A stretch of 64,000 nucleotides of DNA from NCBI RefSeq assembly GCF_003254505.1, contig NZ_QFYP01000001.1, positions 1,782,001 to 1,846,000 of the forward strand, read 5' to 3'. Both the position numbers and the translations under genes were made by a program. Below are positions 33,026-42,580 of the stretch, one piece after another. The notes beneath the pieces are model-generated. The model was not told the origin of the DNA. It saw only the letters and a program-made list of their open reading frames with translations, and searched no databases. Numbering within the stretch: position 1 is the first letter of the stretch; each line of letters begins with the position of its first letter. This DNA comes from Phenylobacterium hankyongense (GTDB lineage: Bacteria > Pseudomonadota > Alphaproteobacteria > Caulobacterales > Caulobacteraceae).

Positions 33026-33352
33026 GTGAAAGACCTGAACTCCCTGATGAAGCAGGCGCAGGCCATGCAGCAGAAGCTGGCCGACGCCCAGGCGAAGCTC
33101 GCCGAGCTGTCCGTCGAGGGCACGTCCGGCGGCGGCATGGTGAAGGTGACGCTGAAGGGCTCGGGCGAACTGGCCCGCGTCGACCTGGACGAGAGCCTGA
33201 TGGAGCCCGGCGAGGGCGAGGTGGTGGCCGACCTGGTGGTCGCCGCCCACGCCGACGCCAAGCGCAAGCTCGACCAGCACCAGGCCGAGATGATGCGCGA
33301 GGCGGCCGGGCCGCTGGCCGGCATGGGCCTGCCCGGCATGCCGAAGTTCTAG
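33026..33352 (+). CDS. YbaB/EbfC family nucleoid-associated protein
   Basis: A 108-residue DNA-binding protein with the conserved N-terminal helix ([19 protein letters not shown]) and the central strands [18 protein letters not shown] of the YbaB family, ending with PGMPKF. YbaB proteins bind DNA as dimers and are almost always encoded between dnaX and recR, as here. The start is GTG at 33026, three bases after the dnaX stop. Confidence 0.93.
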   Translation: MKDLNSLMKQAQAMQQKLADAQAKLAELSVEGTSGGGMVKVTLKGSGELARVDLDESLMEPGEGEVVADLVVAAHADAKRKLDQHQAEMMREAAGPLAGMGLPGMPKF

Positions 33353-33353
33353 A

Positions 33354-33956
33354 TTGGCGGCGTCCGCGGGACCCGAGATCGAGCGGCTGATCAGCCTGCT
33401 CGCCAAGCTCCCGGGGCTCGGTCCCCGCTCGGCGCGGCGGGCGGCGCTGGCGCTACTGAAGCGGCGCGACCAGCTGCTGGGCCCGCTGGCCGACGCCCTG
33501 GCCGAGGCCGCGGCGCGGGTGAAGACCTGCTCGGTCTGCGGCTCCCTCGACACCCAGGATCCCTGCGCCATCTGCGCCGACGGCCACCGCGACGCCGCGC
33601 TGATCTGCGTCGTGGAGGAGGTGGGCGCGCTGTGGGCCATGGAGCGGGCCAGCGCCTTCCGCGGCCGCTACCACGTGCTCGGCGGCCTGCTGTCGGCGCT
33701 CGACGGCGTCGGGCCGGACGCCCTGCGCATTGGGCCGCTGGTGGCGCGGGCCTCCGAAGGCGGCGTGCGGGAGGTGATCCTGGCGCTGCCGGCCACCGTC
33801 GACGGCCAGACCACCGCCCACTACCTCGCCGACCGGCTGGCGCAGGCCGACGTCTCGGTGACCATGCTGGCCCGCGGCGTGCCGGTGGGCGGCGAGCTCG
33901 ACTGGCTCGACGACGGCACCATCGCCCAGGCCATGCGGGCGCGGCGGCCGGCGTAA
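33354..33956 (+). CDS. recR: Recombination mediator protein RecR
   Basis: RecR works with RecO to load RecA on single-stranded DNA. The 200-residue product has an N-terminal helix-hairpin-helix ([14 protein letters not shown]), a four-cysteine zinc finger ([16 protein letters not shown]), a Toprim domain with [15 protein letters not shown] and [15 protein letters not shown], and a C-terminal helix. The start is a TTG at 33354, one base after the ybaB stop; no ATG or GTG gives a better N-terminus. It is the last gene of the dnaX-ybaB-recR run, and an intergenic repeat follows. Confidence 0.94.
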   Translation: MAASAGPEIERLISLLAKLPGLGPRSARRAALALLKRRDQLLGPLADALAEAAARVKTCSVCGSLDTQDPCAICADGHRDAALICVVEEVGALWAMERASAFRGRYHVLGGLLSALDGVGPDALRIGPLVARASEGGVREVILALPATVDGQTTAHYLADRLAQADVSVTMLARGVPVGGELDWLDDGTIAQAMRARRPA

Positions 33957-33959
33957 TTT

Positions 33960-34110
33960 CCTCCCCTGCAAAGCGGGGGAGGGGGACCGCTCGCCGAAGA
34001 GCGAGGGGTGGAGGGGGCGAGACCACGCTCCGCATCTGCCGCCGCCCCTTCCACCACGCCTCTGCGGGCGCGGTCCCCCTTCCCCGTGAACGGGGAAGGA
34101 AGATTCCCCG
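33960..34110. repeat. Intergenic G-rich hairpin repeat
   Basis: Modules similar to those in other gaps of this window: CCTCCCCTGCAAAGCGGGGGAGG at 33960-33982 with GGACCGCTCGCCGAAGAGCG, and toward the right CCCCTTCCCCGTGAACGGGG at 34076-34096. Two hairpins separate recR from rmuC. No gene is seen. Confidence 0.7.
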
Positions 34111-34148
34111 CTCTGGCCGCGACTCACTGGCCGCGCTAAGAACGCAAC

Positions 34149-35423
34149 ATGAACGCACCCATCCTCGCCGCCCTTGCGGCCGCGCTCGTGGCCATCGTCG
34201 CCCTGGCCTGGGGCTTCCTGGAGCGCCGGCGCGCCGCCGCGGCCGACGCCAAGGCCTGGGATCTCTCGGAGCGCGCCAACAGCGCCGAGGCCCGGGTGCG
34301 GATGCTGGAGGACCAGTCCGGCGTCCAGGCGGAGCTGGTGAAGGCCCAGGTCGCGCAATCGGCGACCAGCGTCGCCCAGGCCATCCTCAAGCAGAACGAG
34401 GAGGCGCTGCACAACCGCGACCAGCTCGCCCAGGCCCGGCTCGAGGCGCAGCTGAAGCCGGTCGCCGAGACGCTGCAGAAATTCCAGGAACAGGTCGCCG
34501 CCGTGGAGAAGATCCGCGTCGAGGAGACCGGCGGCCTGAAGGAGCAGATCGCCCAGCTGCTGGTCGCCTCCACCGCCACCCAGGACGAGGCCCGCAAGCT
34601 GTCGGCGGCGCTGCGCCGCGGGGCGGGCGTGCAGGGGCGCTGGGGCGAGCAGACCCTGCGCAACGTGCTGGAGGCGGCGGGCCTGACCCACCGCTACGAC
34701 TTCCAGGAGCAGACCTCCACCGACACCGAGGAGGGCCGCCGGCGGCCCGACGTCACCGTGCGCCTGCCGGGCGGCGGCCTGTTCGTCATCGACGCCAAGT
34801 GCTCGCTGAACGCCTTCCTCGACCTGCAGGACGCCACCGACGACGTGACCCGGGAAGCCTGCGGCGTGCGGCATGTGCAGAGCGTGCGCGGCCACATCCA
34901 GGGCCTGTCGGCCAAGGCCTACTGGGACCAGTTCGACGCCTCGCCGGACTTCGTGGCGATGTTCGTGCCCGGCGATTCCATCCTGGCGGCGGCGCTGGAC
35001 CGCGCCCCCGACCTGATGACCGAGGCCATGGACAAGCGGGTGGTGATCGTCACACCGACCACCCTGTTCGCGCTGTGCAAGGCGGTGGTCTATGGCTGGC
35101 GGGTCGAGGAGCAGGCGGCCAACGCCCAGAAGATCGCCGACCTGGGGCGCGAGCTCTATAAGCGCATCGCGGTCATGGGCAGCCATGCCGCGGCGGTCGG
35201 CAAGTCGCTGGAGACCGCGGTCGGCCGCTACAACCAGTTTGTGGGCTCGCTGGAGACCCAGGTGCTGACCCAGGCGCGCCGCTTCGAGGACCTCAAGGTC
35301 GACCACCAGGTGCGCGAGGTGCCGCAGCTGGAGCCGATCGACACCGCGGTGCGGCCGCTCGCCAAGCTCGCCGCGGCCGATGCGCCGCAGGTCCGGCTGG
35401 TGGCCGGCGGCGACGAGGCGTAA
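34149..35423 (+). CDS. rmuC: DNA recombination protein RmuC
   Basis: A 424-residue protein with an N-terminal membrane helix (about 5-22), a coiled coil (about 30-125), and the RmuC nuclease-like domain (about 140-370) with [29 protein letters not shown] and [11 protein letters not shown], which resemble restriction-endonuclease-fold active sites (D...DxK). RmuC limits inversions between short inverted repeats, a plausible need in a genome with so many palindromes; that link is inference. It follows the recR repeat block. Confidence 0.93.
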   Translation: MNAPILAALAAALVAIVALAWGFLERRRAAAADAKAWDLSERANSAEARVRMLEDQSGVQAELVKAQVAQSATSVAQAILKQNEEALHNRDQLAQARLEAQLKPVAETLQKFQEQVAAVEKIRVEETGGLKEQIAQLLVASTATQDEARKLSAALRRGAGVQGRWGEQTLRNVLEAAGLTHRYDFQEQTSTDTEEGRRRPDVTVRLPGGGLFVIDAKCSLNAFLDLQDATDDVTREACGVRHVQSVRGHIQGLSAKAYWDQFDASPDFVAMFVPGDSILAAALDRAPDLMTEAMDKRVVIVTPTTLFALCKAVVYGWRVEEQAANAQKIADLGRELYKRIAVMGSHAAAVGKSLETAVGRYNQFVGSLETQVLTQARRFEDLKVDHQVREVPQLEPIDTAVRPLAKLAAADAPQVRLVAGGDEA

Positions 35424-35469
35424 AATCCCCGACCTTGACGCTCTGGATCGGCAACCTTACCTCCCGCCC

Positions 35470-35982
35470 ATGGCTCTCCGAGAAATTCTTGTCGTTCCGC
35501 ATCCCATCCTGAAGCAGGTGTCCGAACCTGTGGCGAAGGTCGACGACGACCTGCGCGCGCTGATGGATGACATGCTGGAGACCATGTACGACGCGCCCGG
35601 CATCGGCCTGGCGGCGATCCAGATTGGCGTGCCCAAGCGGGTGATCGTCATGGACATCGCCCGCCCGGAGGAGCCGAAGCAGCCGCGCTATTACGTCAAT
35701 CCGGAGATCGTCTGGGCCTCCGAGGAGACCCTGCCCTACGAGGAGGGCTGCCTGTCGGTGCCGGAGATCTACGACGAGGTCGAGCGTCCGGCCCGGGTTA
35801 AGCTGCGCTACCTCAACTACCAGGGCGAGCCGGTCGAGGAGGACGCCGAGGGCCTGTTCGCCGTCTGCATCCAGCACGAGATGGACCACCTCGACGGCGT
35901 GCTGTTCATCGACCACCTGTCGCGCCTGAAGCGCGAGCAGGCGGTGAAGAAGGTCAAGAAGCTGGTCAAGGTCGTGGCCTAG
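35470..35982 (+). CDS. def: Peptide deformylase
   Basis: Def removes the formyl group from new proteins. All three motifs are present in the 170-residue product: [10 protein letters not shown] (motif 1), EEGCLSVP (motif 2, metal Cys) and QHEMDHLDG (motif 3, HEXXH). The C-terminal extension ([16 protein letters not shown]) is strongly basic, which could help ribosome binding. It pairs functionally with fmt, 575 bases downstream. Start is the ATG at 35470. Confidence 0.96.
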   Translation: MALREILVVPHPILKQVSEPVAKVDDDLRALMDDMLETMYDAPGIGLAAIQIGVPKRVIVMDIARPEEPKQPRYYVNPEIVWASEETLPYEEGCLSVPEIYDEVERPARVKLRYLNYQGEPVEEDAEGLFAVCIQHEMDHLDGVLFIDHLSRLKREQAVKKVKKLVKVVA

Positions 35983-35989
35983 CGCCGAC

Positions 35990-36108
35990 CTGTTCCTCCC
36001 CGTCTGGGGAGGGGGACCGCGAAGCGGTGGAGGGGGTCGGCTCTGACCTCGGAGGCCCCCTCAGCCGGCTTCACCGACAGCTCCCCCGGCGGGGGAGCAA
36101 TTTCCGCG
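35990..36108. repeat. Two-module intergenic hairpin repeat
   Basis: Both modules of the window-wide repeat: CTCCCCGTCTGGGGAGGGGGACCGCGAAGCGGT-type sequence on the left and CAGCTCCCCCGGCGGGGGAGC on the right, joined by GGAGGCCCCCTCAGCC. It lies in the gap between the convergent def and lipoprotein genes. Confidence 0.78.
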
Positions 36109-36112
36109 GATT

Positions 36113-36460
36113 TTAGTTCTTCACCGCCTGGTCGACCTTGGCGTCGGCCTTTTCGGCGCCGGCCTTGACGTCGGAGCCGGCCTTCTGGGCCCCCTGCTTC
36201 AGGTCCGTGCCGGCCTTCTTCAGGTCCTCGCCCGCGCTGGCGGCGGCGACCTTGGTCTTCGCCGCGGCTTCCGAGGCGCCCTGCTTGATGTCGGCGCCGA
36301 CCGCCTTCATGGCGGGGGTGGCGGCCACCTGCTTGGCGGCGGCGCCGATCTCGGAGCCGGCGGCCTTGAGGTCGGCGGAGGTCTTGTCCTGGGTGGGCTT
36401 GGAACAGCCCGCGAGGGCGACGGCCAGCGCGGCCAGGCTGGCGAGCACGATCTTCTGCAT
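36113..36460 (-). CDS. Small Ala/Lys-rich lipoprotein
   Basis: A 115-residue protein with a signal peptide and lipobox (ALAVALAGCS, Cys near 19) followed by an Ala/Lys/Asp-rich helical region of loose 11-residue repeats (AGSEIGAAAKQ, AGTDLKQGAQK, AGSDVKAGAEK), an amphipathic pattern like that of LEA or apolipoprotein-like proteins. It is probably an outer-membrane or periplasmic lipoprotein that may coat membranes. The ATG at 36460 is chosen because GGAG lies just upstream. No known homologous role was recognised. Confidence 0.75.
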   Translation of the reverse strand: MQKIVLASLAALAVALAGCSKPTQDKTSADLKAAGSEIGAAAKQVAATPAMKAVGADIKQGASEAAAKTKVAAASAGEDLKKAGTDLKQGAQKAGSDVKAGAEKADAKVDQAVKN

Positions 36461-36557
36461 CTTCGTCTCCAAATCTCAGCCCCTCAACGGTCAAGCTTAT
36501 GGCTAGGTTCCGCGCCGCCGCTTTGCGCCGCGGCCCTCACGCCGCTAAACCCCGCTG

Positions 36558-37484
36558 ATGCGTCTCGCCTTCCTCGGCACCCCCGATTTTTCCGTCGCCG
36601 TCCTCAAGGCCCTGGTCGAGGCCGGGCACGAGATCGCCTGCGCCTATTCCCAGCCGCCCGCGCCCCGAGGCCGGGGCCAGGCGCTTCGGCCCTCGCCAGT
36701 GCAGGCGTTCGCCGAAGAGCACGGCATCGCGGTGCGCACGCCGGCCTCCATGCGCGACCCCGCCGAGGTCGAGGGCTTCCGGGCGCTGGGCGCGGACGCC
36801 GCGGTGGTCGTGGCGTTCGGCCAGATCCTGCCGCGCGAGGTGCTGGAGGCGCCGCGGCTCGGCAGCTTCAACCTGCACGCCTCCCTGCTGCCGCGCTGGC
36901 GCGGCGCCGCCCCCATCCAGCGCGCGATCATGGCCGGGGACGAGGTCACCGGCGTCGAGGTCATGCGGATGACCGAGGGACTGGACGAGGGGCCGGTGCT
37001 GGCGACGGCGACGGTGCGGATCGGGCCGCTCGACACCGCCGGGACCCTGCACGACCGGCTGGCGGGGGCCGCCGCCGAGCTGATCGTCGCCACCCTGCCG
37101 GCCATCGAAGGCGGGGCGGCGGCGGAGACGCCGCAGGCCGACGACGGCGTCACCTACGCCAAGAAGATCCGTCCCAAGGAAGCCCGCCTCAACTGGGCCA
37201 AGCCTGGCGTCGAGGTCGACCGCAAGATCCGCGGCCTGTCGCCCTTTCCCGGCGCCTGGTTCCAGCTGCCGACCGACAAGGGCCCGGTGCGGGTGAAGGC
37301 CCTGCTCAGCGCCTTCGAGGACGCCGACGGGGCGCCGGGGACGGTGCTCGACGACCGCCTGCTGGTGGCATGCGGCGAGGGCGCCGTGCGCCTGCTGCGC
37401 GTGCAGCGCGAGGGGAAAGGCCCGCAGGACGCGGAGACGTTCCTGCGCGGCGCGCCGGTGGCGGCCGGGACGCAGCTCGGCTGA
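36558..37484 (+). CDS. fmt: Methionyl-tRNA formyltransferase
   Basis: Fmt formylates the initiator Met-tRNA. The 308-residue product begins with [15 protein letters not shown], has the catalytic [14 protein letters not shown] segment with Asn/His/Asp residues around 108-145, and a C-terminal OB-like tRNA-binding domain (about 205-305). The stop overlaps truA (TGATG), so the two are translationally coupled. Together with def it makes the formylation cycle genes of this region. Confidence 0.96.
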   Translation: MRLAFLGTPDFSVAVLKALVEAGHEIACAYSQPPAPRGRGQALRPSPVQAFAEEHGIAVRTPASMRDPAEVEGFRALGADAAVVVAFGQILPREVLEAPRLGSFNLHASLLPRWRGAAPIQRAIMAGDEVTGVEVMRMTEGLDEGPVLATATVRIGPLDTAGTLHDRLAGAAAELIVATLPAIEGGAAAETPQADDGVTYAKKIRPKEARLNWAKPGVEVDRKIRGLSPFPGAWFQLPTDKGPVRVKALLSAFEDADGAPGTVLDDRLLVACGEGAVRLLRVQREGKGPQDAETFLRGAPVAAGTQLG

Positions 37485-38227
37485 TGCCCCGCTACAGGCT
37501 CACCCTCGAGTATGACGGCCGGCCCTACCACGGCTTCCAGGCGCAGGGAGCGCTGGCGTCTGTTCAGGCCTCGCTGGAGCGCGCGGTGAAGGGGTTCACC
37601 GGCGAGGTGCTGCGCGTGCACACCGCCGGCCGCACCGACGCCGGCGTGCACGCCACCGGCCAGGTGGTGCATGTCGATCTGGCCAAGGACTGGAAGCCGG
37701 AAGTGGTCCGCGACGCCCTCAACGCCCACCTCGTGCCCGAGCCCATCGTGGTGCTGGAGGCCAGCGTCGCGCCGGAGGGCTGGCATGCCCGGTTCTCGGC
37801 CACCGAGCGGCGCTACCTCTACCGGATCCTCAACCGCAAGAGCCCGCCGGGCCTGGACCAGGGCCGGGTCTGGCACGTGAAGAAGCCGCTGGACGCCGAG
37901 GCCATGCACGCCGCCGCCCAGGCGCTGGTGGGTCACCACGACTTCACCACCTTCCGCGACCTGGCCTGCCAGGCGAAGTCGCCGATGAAGACGCTCGACG
38001 TGGTGCGCGTGCGGCGCGAGGGCGAGCTGGTGCTGCTGGACTTCGCCTCGCGCTCCTTCCTGCACCGCCAGGTCCGCTCGATGACCGGATCGATCGCGGA
38101 GGTGGGCGTCGGCCGCTGGAGCGCCGAGGACCTGAGGGCGTCGCTGGCGGCCCGCGACCGCACCGCCTGCGGCCCGGTGGCGCCGGCTGACGGCCTCTAC
38201 CTGACCGGCGTCAGCTACGCGTCCTGA
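37484..38227 (+). CDS. truA: tRNA pseudouridine(38-40) synthase TruA
   Basis: TruA makes pseudouridine at positions 38-40 of tRNA anticodon stems. The 247-residue product has the catalytic aspartate in TAGRTDAGVHA, with YDGRPYHGFQ at the start and the late motif FLHRQVRSMTG. The ATG at 37484 shares bases with the fmt stop. Length is normal for the family. Confidence 0.96.
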   Translation: MPRYRLTLEYDGRPYHGFQAQGALASVQASLERAVKGFTGEVLRVHTAGRTDAGVHATGQVVHVDLAKDWKPEVVRDALNAHLVPEPIVVLEASVAPEGWHARFSATERRYLYRILNRKSPPGLDQGRVWHVKKPLDAEAMHAAAQALVGHHDFTTFRDLACQAKSPMKTLDVVRVRREGELVLLDFASRSFLHRQVRSMTGSIAEVGVGRWSAEDLRASLAARDRTACGPVAPADGLYLTGVSYAS

Positions 38228-38264
38228 CGTTCGTCGGCACGGTCCCCGGACGGGCGACCTGCAG

Positions 38265-39419
38265 CTATGAGCCGAAGGCCTGGAAGTAGCGCTCGATCAG
38301 CCGCGCGTAGACGGCCTGCAGCTGGCGGATCTCCTCGACCGGCGCGCGCTCGTCCACCTGGTGCATGGTGGCCCCCACGAGGCCGAGCTCCACCACCGGG
38401 CAGAGGGCGCGGATGAAGCGGGCGTCGGAGGTGCCGCCGGAGGTGGACAGTTCCGGCTCGCGGCCGGCGGCCTCGCGCACGGCTGCGGCGACCACATCCG
38501 TGAACGGCCCCGGCGCGGTGAGGAAGGCCTCGCCGCTGATCTGCGGGACCACGGTGACCTTGCCGCGGAAGCCCTCGGCCACGGCCTGGGCCTCGGCCTC
38601 CATCCAGGCGGCCAGCTCCGCGCCCTTGTGGTTGGGATTGAAGCGGATGTTCAGCCGCGCCCGCGCCACGCCGGGAATGACGTTGGTGGCGGTGTTGGGC
38701 ACGTCGATCATGGTGACTTCCAGGTTCGACGGCTGGAACTCGGGATAGCCGTCGTCCAGCGCGCGGTCCTGCAACCGAGCCAGCAGGCGGATCAGCACCG
38801 GCGTCGGGTTGGCGGCGCGGTGCGGGTAGGCGACGTGGCCCTGGACGCCCTCGACGGTGATCTCGGCGTTGATGGAGCCGCGGCGGCCGACCTTGACCAT
38901 GTCGCCGAAGGTCGCCGAGGAGGTCGGTTCGCCCACCACGCAGTGATCGATGACCTCGCCCTCGGCGGCCAGCGCCTCGACCACCATCTTGGTGCCGTGG
39001 GTGGCCACGCCCTCTTCGTCGCCGGTGATCAGGAAGGACAGCGAGCCCTTCACCTGGCCGGCGGCGATGGCGCCCGCCGCGGCGGCGGCGAAGGCGGCGA
39101 TGGCGCTCTTCATGTCGACCGCGCCGCGACCGATCAGCACCCCGTCCACCACCTCGGCGTCGAAGGCGCCCTGGCTCCAGGCGGCCGCGTCGCCCACCGG
39201 CACCACGTCGGTATGGCCGGCGAAGCAGAGGTTCGGGCGCGCCGTCCCGAAGCGGGCGTAGAGGTTCTCGATCTCGCCGAACTTCATCCGCCGGCAGGCG
39301 AAGCCGAGGCCGGCCAGCACCCGCTCGACCACGTCCATGGCCCCGGCGTCCGCCGGGGTGACCGAGGGGCGGCGGATCAGCTCGCGGGTGAGTTCGACGG
39401 CGTCTATGGCGGCGGGCAT
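38265..39419 (-). CDS. dapE: Succinyl-diaminopimelate desuccinylase
   Basis: DapE removes succinate from N-succinyl-LL-diaminopimelate on the way to lysine and cell-wall diaminopimelate. The 384-residue M20 enzyme has zinc ligands in FAGHTDVVPVGD and GRGAVDMKS, the catalytic TGDEEG, and the dimerisation domain (about 180-290). It is convergent with truA, and dapD lies about 650 bases beyond its start on the same strand, so lysine genes are grouped although a cupin gene lies between. Confidence 0.95.
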   Translation of the reverse strand: MPAAIDAVELTRELIRRPSVTPADAGAMDVVERVLAGLGFACRRMKFGEIENLYARFGTARPNLCFAGHTDVVPVGDAAAWSQGAFDAEVVDGVLIGRGAVDMKSAIAAFAAAAAGAIAAGQVKGSLSFLITGDEEGVATHGTKMVVEALAAEGEVIDHCVVGEPTSSATFGDMVKVGRRGSINAEITVEGVQGHVAYPHRAANPTPVLIRLLARLQDRALDDGYPEFQPSNLEVTMIDVPNTATNVIPGVARARLNIRFNPNHKGAELAAWMEAEAQAVAEGFRGKVTVVPQISGEAFLTAPGPFTDVVAAAVREAAGREPELSTSGGTSDARFIRALCPVVELGLVGATMHQVDERAPVEEIRQLQAVYARLIERYFQAFGS

Positions 39420-39464
39420 TCTGGCGCTTTACGGTCGTGGACCAGGACTGGCAACGGACTTCCC

Positions 39465-39944
39465 ATGCCCAAGATCGATATCGACCAGGCGCCCACCCGT
39501 TTCGGCAGCGCCTATCCGGCCCCGTTCGACGAGCCGTGCAAGGCGCGCAAGCGCTGGAAGCTGGGCGACGCCGGCGGCCTCACCCAGTTCGGCGTCAACT
39601 ACATGCGGCTGGCGCCGGGCGGCTGGACCAGCCAGCGGCACTGGCACACCGCCGAGGACGAATTCGTCTGGGTGGTCGAGGGCGAGGTGGTGCTGGTCAC
39701 CGACGACGGCGAGGAGGTGCTGCGGGCCGGTGACTGCGCCGCCTTCCCGGCGGGCGTCCCCAACGGCCACCACATCCAGAACCGCTCCCAGGCCGAGGCG
39801 GTGCTGCTGGAGGTCGGGTCGCGGCGGCCCGGCGACGACGGCTGCGACTACCCCGACCTCGACATGATCATCCGGGTCGGCGAGAGGACCTACCGGCACC
39901 GGGACGGCGAGCCCTACCCGGTCAAGACCCGCCGGACGCGATAG
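39465..39944 (+). CDS. Cupin domain protein
   Basis: A 159-residue single-domain cupin. The two conserved motifs are visible: GGWTSQRHWHTAEDEFVWVVEG (metal His, His, Glu) and AGDCAAFPAGVPNGHHIQN (metal His). It therefore probably binds iron, manganese or zinc. Cupins of this size can be isomerases, dioxygenases or sugar-binding sensors; nothing nearby settles which. The gene is divergent from dapE and sits between dapE and dapD without belonging to that pathway. Confidence 0.85.
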   Translation: MPKIDIDQAPTRFGSAYPAPFDEPCKARKRWKLGDAGGLTQFGVNYMRLAPGGWTSQRHWHTAEDEFVWVVEGEVVLVTDDGEEVLRAGDCAAFPAGVPNGHHIQNRSQAEAVLLEVGSRRPGDDGCDYPDLDMIIRVGERTYRHRDGEPYPVKTRRTR

Positions 39945-40052
39945 TTGCTCCCCCTCCGGGGGAGCTGTCGCGGAGCGACTGAGGGGGTCCTCCGAGGTCG
40001 ATGCTGACCCCCTCCGGGCCGTTGGGCCACCTCCCCCAGAGGGGGAGGAACC
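39945..40052. repeat. Two-module intergenic hairpin repeat
   Basis: Left module GCTCCCCCTCCGGGGGAGC with GTCGCGGAGCGAC and GAGGGGGTCC, then the right module ACCCCCTCC...CTCCCCCAGAGGGGGAG. The right module carries a changed loop (GGGCCGTTGGGCC) in place of the usual ACCGCTTCGCGGT. It lies between the convergent cupin and dapD genes. Confidence 0.78.
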
Positions 40053-40062
40053 TGGGCCGTTG

Positions 40063-40893
40063 TCAGTCCCTCAGCAGCTCGTTGATCGAGGTCTTGGAGC
40101 GGGTGCGTTCGTCCACCGTCTTCATGATCACCGCGCAGTAGGTCGACGGCAGGGTCGGGTCGTGCGGGTTGGGCCGCGAGCCGGACATCACCACCGAATA
40201 GGGCGGCACCTCGCCGGTGGTCACCGCGCCGGTGCGGCGGTCGACGATCGGGGTGGTCGAGGTCAGGTAGACGCCCATGGAGAGCACGCTGCCCTCGCGC
40301 ACGATCACCCCCTCGGCGACCTCGGAGCGGGCGCCGATGAAGCAGTTGTCCTCGATGATGGTCGGATTGGCCTGCAAGGGCTCCAGCACGCCGCCGATGC
40401 CGGCGCCGCCGGACAGGTGCACGTTCTTGCCGATCTGGGCGCAGGAGCCGACCGTCGCCCAGGTGTCGACCATGGTCCCCTCGTCGACATAGGCGCCGAT
40501 ATTGACGAACGAGGGGGTCAGCACCGCGCCGCGGCCGATGAAGCTGCCCTTGCGGACCACGCAGCCCGGCACCGCCCGGAAGCCGGCGGCCTCGAACCTG
40601 GCGGCGTCCCAGCCGGTGAACTTCAGCGGCACCTTGTCCCAGTAGGGCCCCGGCGCGTCGGCCTCGGAGAGCGCGTTGGGGGTCAGGCGGAAGAACAGCA
40701 GGATGGCCTGCTTGGCCCACTGGTGGGTGATCCAGGTCCCGTCGGCGCCGCGCTCGGCGACCCGCAGGGTCCCGGCGTCCAGCCGCTCGAGGGTCTCCAG
40801 CACCGCCTCGCGCACTGCGCCGCCGGTCGCGGCGCTGACGGCGTCGCGATCCTCCCAGGCGGCTTCGATCACGCGCTTCAGGTCGTCAGTCAT
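40063..40893 (-). CDS. dapD: 2,3,4,5-tetrahydropyridine-2,6-dicarboxylate N-succinyltransferase
   Basis: DapD adds succinate to tetrahydrodipicolinate in the lysine/diaminopimelate pathway, the step two before DapE. The 276-residue protein has an N-terminal helical domain, then a left-handed beta-helix of hexapeptide repeats (from about 105 to 230; for example [22 protein letters not shown]), and a C-terminal tail. Residues SGSRPN near 240 match the substrate loop. The gene directly follows the HAD-type nucleotidase gene, with their reading frames abutting. Confidence 0.95.
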   Translation of the reverse strand: MTDDLKRVIEAAWEDRDAVSAATGGAVREAVLETLERLDAGTLRVAERGADGTWITHQWAKQAILLFFRLTPNALSEADAPGPYWDKVPLKFTGWDAARFEAAGFRAVPGCVVRKGSFIGRGAVLTPSFVNIGAYVDEGTMVDTWATVGSCAQIGKNVHLSGGAGIGGVLEPLQANPTIIEDNCFIGARSEVAEGVIVREGSVLSMGVYLTSTTPIVDRRTGAVTTGEVPPYSVVMSGSRPNPHDPTLPSTYCAVIMKTVDERTRSKTSINELLRD

Positions 40894-41556
40894 TCAGGCG
40901 GCCTCTCGGACCCGGGCGTCCCGCAGGAACGGCGCGAGCTTCTCGACTCGATGGTGGACAAAGGGGGCGGTGGAGGCGGGCGCATGCGGCCCCACCAGCA
41001 CCGTGGTCATGCCGAGGGCGGCGGCCGGCGCGAGGTTGCGCTCGGAGTCCTCGAAGAAGGCGGTGGTCGCAGGGTCGATCGAATGCTCGGCGTTCATCCG
41101 CTCGAAGGCGGCCGGGTCCGGCTTGGGCACGAAGCCGAACGAGCCGATGTGGAAGACGTCGTCGAACAGCTCGGTGAGCCCAAGCCTGGCCATCACCCGC
41201 TCGGCGTGGACGGCGTCGGCGTTGGTGAAGATCAGCCGGCGGCCGGGCAGCCGCTCGAGGGCGGCGACCAGCTCGGGATCGTGCGCCAGGGCGTCCAGCG
41301 ACAGGTCGTGGAACAGCGCGTGGAAGTCCTTCGGATCGACGCCGTGGTTCAGCATCAGGCCGCGCAGCGTCAGGCCGTGCTCGGCGAGGTAGCTCTTCTG
41401 CAGCGCGTAGGCCGCGTCGCGCTCCAGGCCGGTGACCTTCTGGACGAAGGCGGTCATCCGCGCCTCGATCTCGCCCATGAAGCCGGACTCGACCGGATAG
41501 AGGGTGTTGTCCAGGTCGAAGAGCCAGGTGTCGATATGGGTGAGGTCGGCGCTCAT
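40894..41556 (-). CDS. HAD-type pyrimidine 5'-nucleotidase
   Basis: The 220-residue HAD-superfamily hydrolase has the nucleophile motif FDLDNTLYP (first Asp), the second motif in IFTNADAVH, and the final acidic motif FFEDSERN. The LDNTLYP form is typical of SDT1/yjjG-like pyrimidine 5'-nucleotidases in alphaproteobacteria. Its start overlaps the end of argB by 4 bases and its stop abuts dapD, so argB, this gene and dapD form an operon. Confidence 0.88.
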   Translation of the reverse strand: MSADLTHIDTWLFDLDNTLYPVESGFMGEIEARMTAFVQKVTGLERDAAYALQKSYLAEHGLTLRGLMLNHGVDPKDFHALFHDLSLDALAHDPELVAALERLPGRRLIFTNADAVHAERVMARLGLTELFDDVFHIGSFGFVPKPDPAAFERMNAEHSIDPATTAFFEDSERNLAPAAALGMTTVLVGPHAPASTAPFVHHRVEKLAPFLRDARVREAA

Positions 41557-42536
41557 TCGCAGATGAGGGTGCCCGCGCCGTGCTCGGTGAACAGCTCGAC
41601 CAGCATGGCGTGCGGCCGGCGGCCGTCGAGGATGACCACAGCCTCCACCCCGGCCTGCACCGCGGCGATGGCGGTCTCCAGCTTGGGGATCATGCCCCCG
41701 GTGGCGACGCCGTCGTCGATCGCCTTGCGGGCCTCGGCGACGGTGAGCTGGCGGATCAGGTCGCCGTTCTTGTCCAGCACTCCGGCGACGTCGGTGAGCA
41801 GCAGCATGCGCTTGGCGTTCAGCGCGTCGGCCAGCGCGCCGGCCACGGTGTCGGCGTTGATGTTGTAGGTCTCGCCCTGCTCGGAGACGCCGATCGGGGC
41901 GATCACCGGGATGTAGTCCTCCTCGGCGTAGATCAGGGCCTCGATCAGCTTGGGATCGACGCGCTTGGGTTCGCCGACGAAGCCCAGGTCGACCATTCGC
42001 TCGACCTCGGAGTCCGGGTCCTTCTTGGTGCGGGTGACCTTCTCCACCGTGATCAGCCGGGCGTCCTTGCCGGACAGGCCCACGCCGCGCACGTCGGCCT
42101 CGGAGCCCGCCTGGGTGATCCAGTTGGCGATCTCCTTGTTGATGGCGCCGGAGAGGACCATCTCGGCCACCTCCATGGTCGCCTCGTCGGTGACCCGCAG
42201 GCCGTCGATGAACGTCGACTTGACGCCCGCCTTCTCCAGCATGGCGGAGATCTGCGGGCCGCCGCCGTGCACCACGACCGGGTGCACGCCCAGCATCTTC
42301 AAGAGCACGGTGTCGGCCGCGAACAGCTTGGCCACCTGCTCCTCGCCCATGGCGTGGCCGCCGTACTTTATGACCACGGTCTCGCGGTCATAGATCTGGA
42401 TGTAGGGCAGGGCCTCGGCCAGCGTCTTGGCGGTCGCCCATCCCTGGCCTTGGGTTTCGTCGGTCACTGGGCTCAGGAGCTCCGGAAGTTGGAGCGCTCC
42501 GATACCGGAGCGGCGCGCCCCTGTCACCTTCGCCAC
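41553..42536 (-). CDS. argB: Acetylglutamate kinase
   Basis: ArgB phosphorylates N-acetylglutamate in arginine synthesis. The kinase has [11 protein letters not shown] (phosphate loop), [10 protein letters not shown] (substrate loop), and the [11 protein letters not shown] and late [13 protein letters not shown] segments. Two starts are possible, both GTG: 42536, giving 327 residues, or 42467, giving 304 residues closer to the usual family length; the first 23 residues look unconserved. It heads the argB-HAD-dapD operon. Confidence 0.93.
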   Translation of the reverse strand: MAKVTGARRSGIGALQLPELLSPVTDETQGQGWATAKTLAEALPYIQIYDRETVVIKYGGHAMGEEQVAKLFAADTVLLKMLGVHPVVVHGGGPQISAMLEKAGVKSTFIDGLRVTDEATMEVAEMVLSGAINKEIANWITQAGSEADVRGVGLSGKDARLITVEKVTRTKKDPDSEVERMVDLGFVGEPKRVDPKLIEALIYAEEDYIPVIAPIGVSEQGETYNINADTVAGALADALNAKRMLLLTDVAGVLDKNGDLIRQLTVAEARKAIDDGVATGGMIPKLETAIAAVQAGVEAVVILDGRRPHAMLVELFTEHGAGTLICE

Positions 42537-42580
42537 GTCATGCTAAGCCTTGGGCCTGGGCGATAGGTGGGGAGCTTTCG

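Noticed and set aside
31175..33640. An 821-codon minus-strand open frame across dnaX and ybaB
   Set aside because: Shadow of dnaX; its composition (Leu, Arg, Gly, Ala, Val, His) is that of antisense GC-rich DNA and it would cover three well-supported genes.
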